34,985 nucleotides of DNA from Bacillota bacterium (lineage in GTDB: Bacteria; Bacillota; Clostridia; Christensenellales; CAG-138): contig JAEYHP010000155.1 in NCBI GenBank assembly GCA_023409435.1, positions 1-34,985 on the forward strand. Reading direction: 5' to 3'. A model generated the notes under the pieces. That model saw only the letters and a list, made by a program, of their open reading frames with translations, was not told the DNA's origin and searched no databases. The position numbers and the translations under genes were made by a program. Positions 23,403 to 32,050 of the stretch are shown here, piece by piece; positions within the stretch are counted from its first letter, which is position 1, and each line of letters begins with the position of its first letter.

Positions 23403-25034
23403 TTACTCCTTTGCGGAATACGTTTTGTAGCCGCCGGTCACATTTTTGACCTTGAACCCATTCTGGCTGAGTATGCGCTGCGCGGTATGGGCGCGCACGC
23501 CCACCTGGCAGTATTCGAGCACTTCTTTATTGGGGTCGAGTTCCCCGAGCCTGTCCCGCAGCGCGTCCACCGGTATATTGACGGCGCCGGGCAGATGCCC
23601 GCGCTCAAATTCCCGGGGTGTGCGTACGTCAAGCAATATGGTGGAAGCGGGGTCGTAGGTTTCGGCATCCTCAAAATCCGCCATGGAGGATATGCCCTCC
23701 AACACGTTCTGGGCGATATAGCCCAGCATATTGACGGGATCTTTGGCCGAGGAATAGGGCGGCGCATATGCGAGTTCAAGATCGCAAAGATCGGTAACAT
23801 GCGCCTTTAAGCGCAAAGCTGTCGCAACGACGTCGAGCCGTTTGTCCACGCCCTCCGCCCCTACCATCTGGCAGCCTAAGATACGGCCGTCGGGATGAAA
23901 CAGCAGCTTGCAATCGATCTGCACCGCGCCCGGATAATAGGTCGCATGGGAGAAGGGATGCGTGTAGATCTTGTGGTAAGGGATGCCCGCACGCTTGAGC
24001 GCGCTTTCATTGGCGCCCGTTACCGCGGCAGTCAGCCCGAACACTTTAACAACAGCGGAACCCTGCGCGCCTTTGTAGGGATGGTCGAGGCCCACGATGC
24101 TGTCCGCCACGGTACGCGCCTGCCTGTTGGCAGGACCGGCAAGGGGAATTGCCGCAGCAAGCCCGGTGACATAATCGGTGATCAGGGCCGCGTCGCCCGC
24201 CGCATATACGTTCTTGATATTGGTGCGCATATACGCGTCGGTGATGATATGACCCCTGGGGCCAAGCGCAATGCCCGAGCCTTTCAAAAACTCTGTCGCC
24301 GGGCGCACGCCTACGGCGCTCACCACCAGATCCGCTTCAAAGGAGGAGCCGTCATCCAACATAATGCTCACGGCGTCTCCCGCAGTTTCCAAGGCGGTCA
24401 CTTTTTTTCCTAACGTCAACTCTACGCCATGCGCCCTGAGTTCCCTGTGCACAATCGCCGCCATATCGGCGTCAAACGGCGGGAGGATATGGTCCATCGC
24501 CTCGACCAGCCGCACCGCGACGCCGCGCATGCGAAGGTTTTCGGCCATTTCCACGCCGATAAAGCCGCCGCCGAGTATCGTGGCCGTCTGCACGCCATGC
24601 TCGACGACAAAACGATTGATGCTGTCGGTATCGTCAATGTTTCTGAGCGTGAGCACCCGTTCCATGCCCTGTTGGAATAACGGAACGGGCTCGGCGCCGG
24701 GGCAGAGCACCAGCGCATCATAGCTCTCCTCATATTCGCCGCGCTCCGCGCTTTCCACGCGTACAACGTTGCGCGCCGTATCCACCGACGCAACGCGGCT
24801 GTGCGTGCGAACGTCGATGCGAAAGCGCGCGCGCATCGCTTCAGGAGACTGTACGATAAGTTCCTTCCGTTCGGCAATCACCCCGCCGATATGGTAGGGC
24901 AGGCCGCAGTTTGCAAACGAAATATACGTATCTTTTTCAAACAGGATGATTTCTGCGGCTTCATCCAACCGGCGCAGACGCGCGGCTGTTGAAGCTCCGC
25001 CCGCGACGCCTCCTACGATTACAATCTTCTTCAT
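23403..25034 (-). CDS. CoA-disulfide/persulfide reductase with C-terminal rhodanese domain
   Basis: A 543-residue flavoprotein. IVIVGGVAGGASTAARLRR is the FAD-binding motif, the Cys in FANCGLPYHIGG is the redox-active single cysteine of CoA-disulfide reductases, TILGGGFIGVEMAE the NAD(P)H fold, and VYAAGDAALI the second FAD motif. From about 450 a rhodanese domain follows: ILLDVRTPREFERGHLPGA and the catalytic Cys in YCQVGVRAHTAQRIL. Enzymes with this fusion (for example NADH-dependent persulfide reductase of Shewanella) reduce CoA persulfide or polysulfide to sulfide. With the gamma-lyase and C-GCAxxG-C-C protein it points to thiol or persulfide handling by this cluster. Confidence 0.92.
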   Translation of the reverse strand: MKKIVIVGGVAGGASTAARLRRLDEAAEIILFEKDTYISFANCGLPYHIGGVIAERKELIVQSPEAMRARFRIDVRTHSRVASVDTARNVVRVESAERGEYEESYDALVLCPGAEPVPLFQQGMERVLTLRNIDDTDSINRFVVEHGVQTATILGGGFIGVEMAENLRMRGVAVRLVEAMDHILPPFDADMAAIVHRELRAHGVELTLGKKVTALETAGDAVSIMLDDGSSFEADLVVSAVGVRPATEFLKGSGIALGPRGHIITDAYMRTNIKNVYAAGDAALITDYVTGLAAAIPLAGPANRQARTVADSIVGLDHPYKGAQGSAVVKVFGLTAAVTGANESALKRAGIPYHKIYTHPFSHATYYPGAVQIDCKLLFHPDGRILGCQMVGAEGVDKRLDVVATALRLKAHVTDLCDLELAYAPPYSSAKDPVNMLGYIAQNVLEGISSMADFEDAETYDPASTILLDVRTPREFERGHLPGAVNIPVDALRDRLGELDPNKEVLEYCQVGVRAHTAQRILSQNGFKVKNVTGGYKTYSAKE

Positions 25035-25054
25035 ATGCTCCTCCTTCTACCGGT

Positions 25055-25957
25055 TCAGCAGGTCAGATACCCTTCATCCAGGAGTATCTCCGCCGTCCAT
25101 GCTGCGGCCGTAGCGACAACGACGGTACATTTATCCGCCGTATGCGCGCCCGCCTGCTCGAAGGCTGCCTTCTCGGCCGCATCCCGTATAGAGAACGCCC
25201 TGCCGAAAATCTGCCTGTGGATATCGTGGCAGATCACGGTTCCATATGTCTCAATAAACCGGCTGTGCAGCAGGTCGGCAAGGTGCATGCTTTGATCTTT
25301 TTCTTCTTTGTCATTGTCAAAAAACTCAAAGCGTCTGCCCGCATAGGTGCCCATAAACAGCAGCCCGCCCGCGTAGCCGCCGCAGACGCCGTCCCCAAAC
25401 AGGCCCATGCCCGCGGCAAACCCGTTTGCCGCGCGGAAAAGATGGGTTTCTTCCTTGCCGCTGATTTTGAACATCGCCGCGATCGTGCATTGCGCGCAGC
25501 CGCGGCAGTGCTTTTCGTAGTGGAACCCATCGCGGTAGGCGGCTTTGATCATCTCCACCCTGCAGGGTTCTTCAAAGAACGTTCCCTGCCGCAGCCTTTC
25601 AAGCTGGGTGCAAATGAGCTGCACCGTCTCGGGCGTACGCATAAGCGCATAGCGCGCACGTACATATTCGCGCAGTTCCTGCCCTTGAAGCTCTGTATCC
25701 CGGATGCAGGCGGCGAGCGCCTTGCACAAATAATGGGGCAGCTCTCCAGCAAGACGCACCGCAAGCGCGGTGCCCAGCAGCGCCGTTTCTCCGGCGGGCA
25801 GGCCCAGAGGAATCCCGGCCGGGGGAACGGCTTCGGCCGTTGTCGCTTCCTCAGCGGTAAGCCTTGCAAGGCGTTCCGCTTCGTCTGCGCCTGCCCCCGC
25901 AAACGCGGAACGGGCGGCATACTCGATATTCATAGGCGCCAAGCCATCCCTTTCCAT
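25055..25957 (-). CDS. C-GCAxxG-C-C family redox-type protein with an N-terminal extension
   Basis: A 300-residue protein. The C-terminal half (about 150-295) is the C-GCAxxG-C-C domain: CRGCAQCTIAAMF, GFAAGMGLFGDGVCGGYAGGLL-type sequence, GTVICHDI and DKCTVVVATAAAWTAEIL contain the conserved cysteines. The family is common in strict anaerobes and is presumed redox- or metal-related; its reaction is not established. The N-terminal 140 residues are helix-rich with few motifs. ATG at 25957 has GAGG immediately adjacent, which is too close; a TTG at 25942 with AAAGGG five bases upstream is an alternative start. Two bases after the zinc dehydrogenase, 20 before the persulfide-reductase-like gene. 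Confidence 0.8.
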   Translation of the reverse strand: MERDGLAPMNIEYAARSAFAGAGADEAERLARLTAEEATTAEAVPPAGIPLGLPAGETALLGTALAVRLAGELPHYLCKALAACIRDTELQGQELREYVRARYALMRTPETVQLICTQLERLRQGTFFEEPCRVEMIKAAYRDGFHYEKHCRGCAQCTIAAMFKISGKEETHLFRAANGFAAGMGLFGDGVCGGYAGGLLFMGTYAGRRFEFFDNDKEEKDQSMHLADLLHSRFIETYGTVICHDIHRQIFGRAFSIRDAAEKAAFEQAGAHTADKCTVVVATAAAWTAEILLDEGYLTC

Positions 25958-25959
25958 CC

Positions 25960-26994
25960 TCAGCGCTCGGGGTCCAACAGCACTTTAAGGCCCTGCTTGC
26001 TCTTTACCACCTCGAACGCTTCTTCCCACTTGCTCATCGGGAACACATGGGAAACAATGGCGTCCACATTGACCTTATTAAGGCGCACCAGCCGAATGGC
26101 CTTTTCCCACGAGGTGGGAATCTGCGCGTGCGATCCCTGCACGGTAAGTTCTTTCTTTTTAATATTGTGGAAATCCACATCGATGGTGTGGTTGAATACG
26201 CCCATGGGCACAAACGTGCCGCGGCGTGCTATGATATTCATCGCGAGGTCCACCGCCTTGCTCGAACCCGTCGCTTCGACGACGACGTCGGCGCCGTATC
26301 CCCCTGTGAGCTCTTTGCAGATCAGCCCCAGGTCCTCCTTCTGGATATCCACGGAGAGATCAATGCCTAATTTCAGAGCGAGTTCCATGCGCGGGACGTC
26401 GTGCGTAAGCCCTGCTATGATGACATACGAGCCCTGCGCTTTTGCAACCTGCGCCGCGTACAGGCCGATAGGGCCCGGCCCCAGTATGACGACCACATCG
26501 TTGACGCCGCACTGCGTGCGTTCGGTCAGTGCATGCACGCCGCACGAAAGCGGCTCTATGGATGCGCCCTGGTCAAACGTCATGCTGTCCGGCAGCTTCA
26601 TCACGCTGCCTTTCCACGTAATGACATATTCCGCGAACGCGCCGTTCGCCGCGGAACCCAACCCCCGGCGCTCGGGGCAATGGTTGAATTCGCCGCGTTT
26701 GCAGAAGCGGCAGTGCCCGCATACATGGAAGGTGGTCTGGGACAGCACGCGGTCTCCAATTTTGATATCCTCTACGTTGGGCCCTACCATATCCACGATG
26801 CCGGCCAGCTCGTGGCCAAGCACCACAGGAGGATGCAGCGCGAAACCGCCCTCGTTTATATACACGACATCCGTCTGGCAGATACCGGCACGTTTGATCT
26901 TTATCCTGACCTGGTCCGGTCCGGGCACGGGGGTCTCGATCTCCATCAGTTGAAAATTACCCGGCTCGATTTTGGTCTTTACCAATGCACGCAT
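25960..26994 (-). CDS. Zinc-dependent alcohol (polyol) dehydrogenase
   Basis: A 344-residue medium-chain dehydrogenase. RAGICQTDVVY contains the catalytic-zinc cysteine and VLGHELAG the histidine; CGHCRFCKRGEFNHC is the structural zinc loop; VVILGPGPIGLYAAQ the NAD-binding fold. Overall it looks like the sorbitol/L-iditol or threonine dehydrogenase branch. It follows the FGGY kinase by 66 bases, containing a short CGCGCGG/CCGCGCG hairpin (27032-27050), and precedes the C-GCAxxG-C-C gene by two. A polyol or sugar acid is a reasonable but unproven substrate. AAAAGGAG precedes ATG at 26994. Confidence 0.87.
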   Translation of the reverse strand: MRALVKTKIEPGNFQLMEIETPVPGPDQVRIKIKRAGICQTDVVYINEGGFALHPPVVLGHELAGIVDMVGPNVEDIKIGDRVLSQTTFHVCGHCRFCKRGEFNHCPERRGLGSAANGAFAEYVITWKGSVMKLPDSMTFDQGASIEPLSCGVHALTERTQCGVNDVVVILGPGPIGLYAAQVAKAQGSYVIIAGLTHDVPRMELALKLGIDLSVDIQKEDLGLICKELTGGYGADVVVEATGSSKAVDLAMNIIARRGTFVPMGVFNHTIDVDFHNIKKKELTVQGSHAQIPTSWEKAIRLVRLNKVNVDAIVSHVFPMSKWEEAFEVVKSKQGLKVLLDPER

Positions 26995-27060
26995 ACTTTT
27001 TCTCCTTTTCCTGACTATATTGCTATCTGAGCGCGCGGCCTTGCCGCGCGTAATCCGCTT

Positions 27061-28521
27061 TTATCCGCGGGCATGCCAGTAGGGGGCCTGCTTGCGCAGC
27101 CCAACAAATTCGCTGTAGAGTTTATCCATTAAGTGGTGTGTCCCGGCATCGGGCAAGAAGCTTGTGCACTCATTGTAGGCGTCTTCCGGGGCGGGATTTT
27201 CCAGCGCCATGCGCGCGGTTTTGACGATACCCTCTATGCCCAGCTCCCTGCGGTTGGGGCGCAGCACGGTCTTATTGAGCATATCGGCAACAAGCTGGCA
27301 GGTAAAATCGCTTTGTGCGCCGCCGCCCGAAAGATAGAGCGGGCCTTCGGAGCGCGGCAGGTTTTCAAAGCAATCGCGCAACGAAAGCGCCATGCCCTCC
27401 TGCGCGGCGCGCAGCAGGTCCATGCGCGTATGGTCCGCACGCAGCCCGTAAAAGCCGCCGCAGGCGGAGGGATCGCGGAACGGCGCGCGCTCTCCATATA
27501 AATAAGGATGAAACAGTACGCCGTTGCTGCCCGCCGGCACCTTTGCAATTGCTTGGTCGATTTCCGCATAGCCAAGTTCCGGGCAAAGGAGGCTTCGCAC
27601 CCAATCGATGGAGGCCGTACCGCTGTTGGCTGCCATCACCCGGTTATATTTGCCCGGCAGCACGCTGCACAGTGCGCTGCCGTTGGTATCTAAAACATCC
27701 ACCTGCGCCGCGTCAAGCAGCATTTCGCAGCACAATGTGGTGCCAAGTATGCAGCAGCCGTCGCCCGTGTTATGCATGCCCGCGCCCAACGCGACCGCCG
27801 CAACGTCAATGCAGCCTGTCACAACGGGTACCCCCGCGGGAAGCCCTGTCTCTTTGTGCGCCCGCTCGGTAACGCATCCAAGTACATGGGTGCTCGGGTA
27901 AAGCGGCGGCAGCGCGGCCTTCATTTCCGGGATGCCAAGCCGGTCGAACAGTTCTTCCACGTAGTCCTTGGTAAAAATGTCGATGGACGCAGTGGACTGG
28001 TCCGAGTAGTCCGAGGCAATGATGCCGGTAAGCCGGAAATTGAGCCAATCCTTGCAATGGAACACATGCGCAATGCGTTTATAGTCGTTTGGTTTCTCCC
28101 GCTTGAGCCATTGCAGAATGACGGGGTAAGCGCCCGCAAAAAGAGCCGTTGAGCAGCGGGAGACCAGAAAATCGCTCATCTCTTTGTCATGCTCAATGCC
28201 CGTTTTGTTTGCGCGCGTATCGTTCCAAAGGATGGCGTTCCCGACGGGTTTTCCTTGTGCGTCTATGGGCCACATGCCATCCCCCTGGGCGCAGATAGCG
28301 ACGCCGCTTAATCTGCACCAATGGTCATGAGCCTTTTCACGCAGTTCGTTCGTTACGTCGCACAGCAGCCGCCACAGCGCCTCCATATCCATTTCACAGG
28401 CGCACGGAAAGGGGGAAAGCGTTTGCGCATTGCGTTCAGCTAACGCAACAATGCGTTCTTCTTCCATCAGCGCCGCCTTGATCTTGGTGGTCCCTGCGTC
28501 TATTCCCAGATAAACGGCCAC
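27061..28521 (-). CDS. FGGY-family carbohydrate kinase (xylulokinase/erythritol-kinase-like)
   Basis: A 486-residue kinase. GIDAGTTKIKAAL is the N-terminal phosphate-binding motif; GVAICAQGDGMWPID and NDTRA (about 100) are sugar-side motifs; GCIDVAAVALGAGM and LYLSGGGAQSDFTCQLVADML are the ATP-site motifs. HPYLYGERAPFRDPSACGGFYGL is the central FGGY signature region. The HVFHCKDWLNFRLTG segment resembles the polyol/pentulose kinase branch. Not the same subgroup as the rhamnulokinase-like gene at 509-1993. GTG at 28521 has GGAGG seven bases upstream. Substrate unknown; it presumably phosphorylates the compound brought in by the ABC importer or a product of it. Confidence 0.87.
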   Translation of the reverse strand: MAVYLGIDAGTTKIKAALMEEERIVALAERNAQTLSPFPCACEMDMEALWRLLCDVTNELREKAHDHWCRLSGVAICAQGDGMWPIDAQGKPVGNAILWNDTRANKTGIEHDKEMSDFLVSRCSTALFAGAYPVILQWLKREKPNDYKRIAHVFHCKDWLNFRLTGIIASDYSDQSTASIDIFTKDYVEELFDRLGIPEMKAALPPLYPSTHVLGCVTERAHKETGLPAGVPVVTGCIDVAAVALGAGMHNTGDGCCILGTTLCCEMLLDAAQVDVLDTNGSALCSVLPGKYNRVMAANSGTASIDWVRSLLCPELGYAEIDQAIAKVPAGSNGVLFHPYLYGERAPFRDPSACGGFYGLRADHTRMDLLRAAQEGMALSLRDCFENLPRSEGPLYLSGGGAQSDFTCQLVADMLNKTVLRPNRRELGIEGIVKTARMALENPAPEDAYNECTSFLPDAGTHHLMDKLYSEFVGLRKQAPYWHARG

Positions 28522-28551
28522 GTTGCCGCCTCCTTTGCATGCTCTCCCGTT

Positions 28552-29256
28552 CTAGTCGCCCAGATACGCTTTGCTCAGAGTGTCGTCGGCAAGGAGTTGA
28601 TCCCTTGTGCCTGAGACCTGTATGCGTCCAACCGAGAGGATGTACGCGCGGTCGCAAATTTCCAACGCCTTATTGGCGTTCTGTTCTACCAGGATTATGG
28701 TCGTTCCCTGCCGATTGATTTCCTGAATGATTGAGAATATCTGTGAAACGATGATGGGCGCGAGCCCCAGGGAAGGCTCGTCAAGCATCATCAGTTTCGG
28801 GCGTGCCATAATGCCGCGCGCGACCGCGAGCATTTGCTGCTCGCCGCCCGAAAGCAGGCCGCCATATTGTGTCTCCCGTTCCTTCAGGCGCGGGAACATC
28901 GTGAACACGCGCTCGAAATCTTCCTTGATTTGTGCGGCGTCCGTCCGCAAGTTGCAGCCTACGCGCAAATTCTCCATGACGGTAAGCTTCGCGAATATCT
29001 GCCTTCCTTCCGGCACATGAATGAGACCCGCCTTTACCACGTCGTATGGCTTGGCCGGAACGGGGGCATCGAGATACCGGATGCTTCCCGCAGTCGGCTT
29101 CATAACCGAAGAAATACACTTGAGCAGGGTGGATTTTCCCGCGCCGTTTGCGCCCAGCACAGCAACGATCTCGCCTTCGTTTGCTTCCAGGGAAATCCCC
29201 TTGAGCGCCTCGATACCGCCGTATGCCGCCTTGAGGTTTTCGATCTTAAGCATCAT
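28552..29256 (-). CDS. livF: ABC transporter ATPase, LivF-type
   Basis: A 234-residue ATPase. Walker A GANGAGKST, signature LSGGEQQMLAVARG, Walker B LMMLDEPSLGLAP: the last is the standard LivF form. One of two nucleotide-binding subunits of a branched-chain-amino-acid-type (HAAT) importer. Start overlaps the livG stop by four bases (ATGA). Thirty bases separate it from the kinase gene, linking importer and catabolic genes. HAAT systems also carry amides, urea, aromatic acids and others, so the ligand is not given by the family. Confidence 0.92.
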   Translation of the reverse strand: MMLKIENLKAAYGGIEALKGISLEANEGEIVAVLGANGAGKSTLLKCISSVMKPTAGSIRYLDAPVPAKPYDVVKAGLIHVPEGRQIFAKLTVMENLRVGCNLRTDAAQIKEDFERVFTMFPRLKERETQYGGLLSGGEQQMLAVARGIMARPKLMMLDEPSLGLAPIIVSQIFSIIQEINRQGTTIILVEQNANKALEICDRAYILSVGRIQVSGTRDQLLADDTLSKAYLGD

Positions 29257-30020
29257 TCTTCCACCCCCAGATATGCGTCTATGACAGCGCGGTTGTTCTT
29301 TACCTGCGCGGGCGTGCCCTCAGCGATGATCTTGCCGAAGTTGAGCACCGTCACCGAATCACACAGGTTGGTAACGACGTCCATATGATGTTCGATCATC
29401 AGCACAGTGATGCCGAACCGCTTTTTGATCTGCTGGATGAACGCCACCAGGTCCAGCGATTCGTCGGTGTTCATTCCCGCCGCCGGTTCATCAAGCAGCA
29501 GCAGCTTGGGGTTGAGCGCCATCGCCCGCGCAATCTCCAGTTTGCGCTGGTGGCCGTAGGGAAGGCAGTTTGCGCGCTCCTGCGCACGGGCTTCCAAGCC
29601 TACGGCCTCCAACAGCCCCATGGCCTTTTCGCGTATCCGCTTTTCGGAGGCGCGGTAACGCCCAAGGCGCAGCAACGCTTCGGGCAGGGTATATTTCGCA
29701 TCCATGGAACTTGCCATGATGACGTTCTGGAGCACGCTCATATTTCCAAACAAGCGGATGTTTTGGAACGTGCGCCCGATCCCCAAATTCGCGGCATCGT
29801 GCGGAGTGGTGGCGGTGATATCGGCGCCGTAAAAGAATATGTTTCCGGCATTGGGCTTGTAGATGCCCGTGACGGTATTGAATATGGTGGTCTTGCCCGC
29901 GCCGTTGGGGCCGATGAGGCCATGGACGACGCCTTCCTCAATCACCACGCTGAAGTTGTCTATCGCGCGGACGCCGCCAAAATGCTTTTCTACATGGCGC
30001 ATTTCAAGAACTGGTTTCAT
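29253..30020 (-). CDS. livG: ABC transporter ATPase, LivG-type
   Basis: A 255-residue ATPase. Walker A GPNGAGKTT, signature-region NCLPYGHQRKLEIARAMA (the LivG form, without a canonical LSGGQ), Walker B LLLLDEPAAGMN and the C-terminal LNFGKIIAEGTPAQVKNN tail are characteristic of LivG. ATG at 30020 follows GAGGA at eight bases; the in-frame GTG five codons earlier would overlap livM and has no site. Four bases after livM. Confidence 0.92.
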   Translation of the reverse strand: MKPVLEMRHVEKHFGGVRAIDNFSVVIEEGVVHGLIGPNGAGKTTIFNTVTGIYKPNAGNIFFYGADITATTPHDAANLGIGRTFQNIRLFGNMSVLQNVIMASSMDAKYTLPEALLRLGRYRASEKRIREKAMGLLEAVGLEARAQERANCLPYGHQRKLEIARAMALNPKLLLLDEPAAGMNTDESLDLVAFIQQIKKRFGITVLMIEHHMDVVTNLCDSVTVLNFGKIIAEGTPAQVKNNRAVIDAYLGVEE

Positions 30021-30024
30021 ATGC

Positions 30025-30933
30025 TTATTCCTCACAGTCCCCTATGTTCTTGCTGCGCTTCTTTTTGCGCAGGTTGGCGGGCATGTTCTTAAACCAGGCG
30101 ATGGTACGGCGCAGGGAAAATTCCTTGTACCCATACAGACCGTCGGGCTTGAGCAAAATCACAAGCACTACCGCAATTCCGTAGAGCAGCATGCGGTACT
30201 CGGACAGATCCCGAAAAAGCTCCGGCAGCAGCGTAACCAACAGCGTACCCAGCACCGATCCCGTCAAAGAACCCAGCCCTCCGACTACGGTGGTGGTAAT
30301 GAGTTCGCAGGACTTGGAAAGGTTGAACATGGCCGGCGTAATGAATGTGAGATAGTGCGCATACAGGGTTCCAGCCCATCCTGCAAATACCGCGCTGAAC
30401 ACGAAGGCCAGCCGCTTGTAGCGGAACACATTGATGCCCACAGCCTCTGCCGCCATATCGTTCTCCCGGATCGCCGTCAGGTTGCGGCCGAATTTGGAGT
30501 GGATGAATGTCCACGCGATGACGAATGCCGCAACGGCACAGATGACTGCAATAAGTACGGTTGTTGTTCCCGGTATGCTCGAGAAGCCGCTCGCTCCGCC
30601 CGTGACAGGCTGTATGTAGTTGAACAGCACCCGTATGCTTTCGCCAAAGCCAAGGCAGGTAATCAGGAAATAGTCGCCCTTCAGGCGTATGGTCAGCGAA
30701 CCCAGCAGGAAGCTGACCACACCGGCTAAGGCGGCGCCGCAAAGCATGGTGAATGCGAACGGCAGATGCAGCTTCACGGAAAGGATCGCCGACGTATAAG
30801 CGCCTATGGACATAAACCCCGCGTTTCCGAAGGAAAACAGCCGCGTAAACCCGGTCAGTACGGACATGCCCAGCACGGCTATAATATTAATGCACGTCAA
30901 AATGATGACGCCTTGCTGAAAAGAGTTCAGCAT
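30025..30933 (-). CDS. livM: ABC transporter permease, LivM-type
   Basis: A 302-residue permease with about eight to nine hydrophobic segments. It contains the HAAT permease motifs RLFSFGNAGFMSIGAYTSAIL near the N-terminus and RENDMAAEAVGIN (EAA-like coupling loop) followed by VVGGLGSLTGSVLG. Integral membrane partner of LivH. The C-terminal tail is basic (RRTIAWFKNMPANLRKKKR). AGGTG precedes ATG at 30933, 19 bases after livH. Confidence 0.9.
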   Translation of the reverse strand: MLNSFQQGVIILTCINIIAVLGMSVLTGFTRLFSFGNAGFMSIGAYTSAILSVKLHLPFAFTMLCGAALAGVVSFLLGSLTIRLKGDYFLITCLGFGESIRVLFNYIQPVTGGASGFSSIPGTTTVLIAVICAVAAFVIAWTFIHSKFGRNLTAIRENDMAAEAVGINVFRYKRLAFVFSAVFAGWAGTLYAHYLTFITPAMFNLSKSCELITTTVVGGLGSLTGSVLGTLLVTLLPELFRDLSEYRMLLYGIAVVLVILLKPDGLYGYKEFSLRRTIAWFKNMPANLRKKKRSKNIGDCEE

Positions 30934-30952
30934 AGAAGCACCTACTTTCTTA

Positions 30953-31825
30953 TCAGGCCTTTTCCTGCACGTCCACGCCCATCAAGCCGCTGGGCTTGAC
31001 CAGGAGTATGACGATGAGCAAGGTAAAGGAAATGAGATCCCGTAAGCCGGAGCTAAGGTAGCCTGAGGCGAGTGTTTCGATCACGCCCAGCAAAATAGCG
31101 CCTATGATTGCTCCCGGTACGCTGCCTAGTCCGCCCAGGACCGAAGCGATGAAGGCCTTGAGCCCTACATTGCCCATCGTGGGATAGACGTTATATTTGA
31201 GCCCCAGGAGGATGCCCGCACATCCGGCCAGCCCGCCCGCTAAAAGGAACACCAGTGCTACGGACCGGTCTACCCGTACGCCCAGCAGGCTTGCCGTCTG
31301 GCTGTTGCAGGCGATCGCCCGGACATTGAGACCGAATTTTGATTTATTGATGACCAATACCAAAGCGATCAGCATAACCGCCGTGATAATCAGGCTAATC
31401 AGGTCAAGCACGCCGATGTGGAATGTCCCGATCTCAACCGACGAGATCGGAAGCACTGCGGGATACATTTTGAATTTTGCGCCGAACACCAACGTAGCGG
31501 CGTTCTGATAGGTAATGGAAAGCCCCATGGCTGCAATCATCAGGAACATGTTGGGCGACTTGTTGTTGCGGATGCGGCGGTATGCAAGCCGCTCATTAAA
31601 AAAGCTGATGAGCGCCGCGCCGACAATGCCGAGCGCCGCCGATGCAAGGAAGGGGAGGTGCATCGCTGTGACCGACATAAACGCGACATAGGCGCCAATC
31701 ATCGCTACCTCGCCGTGCGCCCAGTTGGAGAAATCCAGCAGGCTGTACACCAGCGAGTAACCTGTGGCGATCAGGGCGTATATGCCGCCGATCGAGATGC
31801 CTGTAATCAACTGCTGAAGAAACAT
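30953..31825 (-). CDS. livH: ABC transporter permease, LivH-type
   Basis: A 290-residue permease. GISIGGIYALIATGYSLVYSLLDFSNWAHGEVAMIGAY-type opening is the hallmark of LivH; RAIACNSQTASLLGVRVD is the coupling loop and VLGGLGSVPGAIIGAILLG the conserved late helix. About eight membrane segments. GAGGTG precedes ATG at 31825. It is separated from the binding-protein gene by 225 bases containing strong hairpins, which likely set the usual excess of binding protein over membrane parts. Confidence 0.92.
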   Translation of the reverse strand: MFLQQLITGISIGGIYALIATGYSLVYSLLDFSNWAHGEVAMIGAYVAFMSVTAMHLPFLASAALGIVGAALISFFNERLAYRRIRNNKSPNMFLMIAAMGLSITYQNAATLVFGAKFKMYPAVLPISSVEIGTFHIGVLDLISLIITAVMLIALVLVINKSKFGLNVRAIACNSQTASLLGVRVDRSVALVFLLAGGLAGCAGILLGLKYNVYPTMGNVGLKAFIASVLGGLGSVPGAIIGAILLGVIETLASGYLSSGLRDLISFTLLIVILLVKPSGLMGVDVQEKA

Positions 31826-31961
31826 GTTTACACCTCAATCCAATGGTGTTTCGCCTCCGGCGGAAAAACCTTTTTCGGGAAAGGGCCCTGCCATGTAAAG
31901 GGTGGGCCGCTTATTCCATCAATCAAAAAGGAAAAGAAAAGGACGGGAAGGATAACGGGAG

Positions 31962-32020
31962 CTTCCTCCCCGCCATCTGAAAAAGGGGCGGGGAGGAAGG
32001 AGGTATTCGGCCTCCCCGCC
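31962..32020 (-). promoter_or_regulatory. Mutually exclusive hairpins after the binding-protein gene (attenuator-like)
   Basis: Minus-strand order: segment A (32020-32011), B (31999-31987), C (31974-31962). B pairs with A (10 bp perfect) or with C (13 bp perfect), but not both. A C/T-rich tail follows C, without a clean U run directly after it. It may be a partial terminator or a 3' stabiliser for the binding-protein mRNA, or a switch. Confidence 0.55.
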
Positions 32021-32050
32021 GGAAAGTTCATCTAAGGAATAATCTGCCGA

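Noticed and set aside
24989..26953. Very long plus-strand frame (654 codons) opposite the flavoprotein, C-GCAxxG-C-C and dehydrogenase genes
   Set aside because: It is antisense to three genes with clear family motifs, and shows none itself. High GC with few stop codons explains it.
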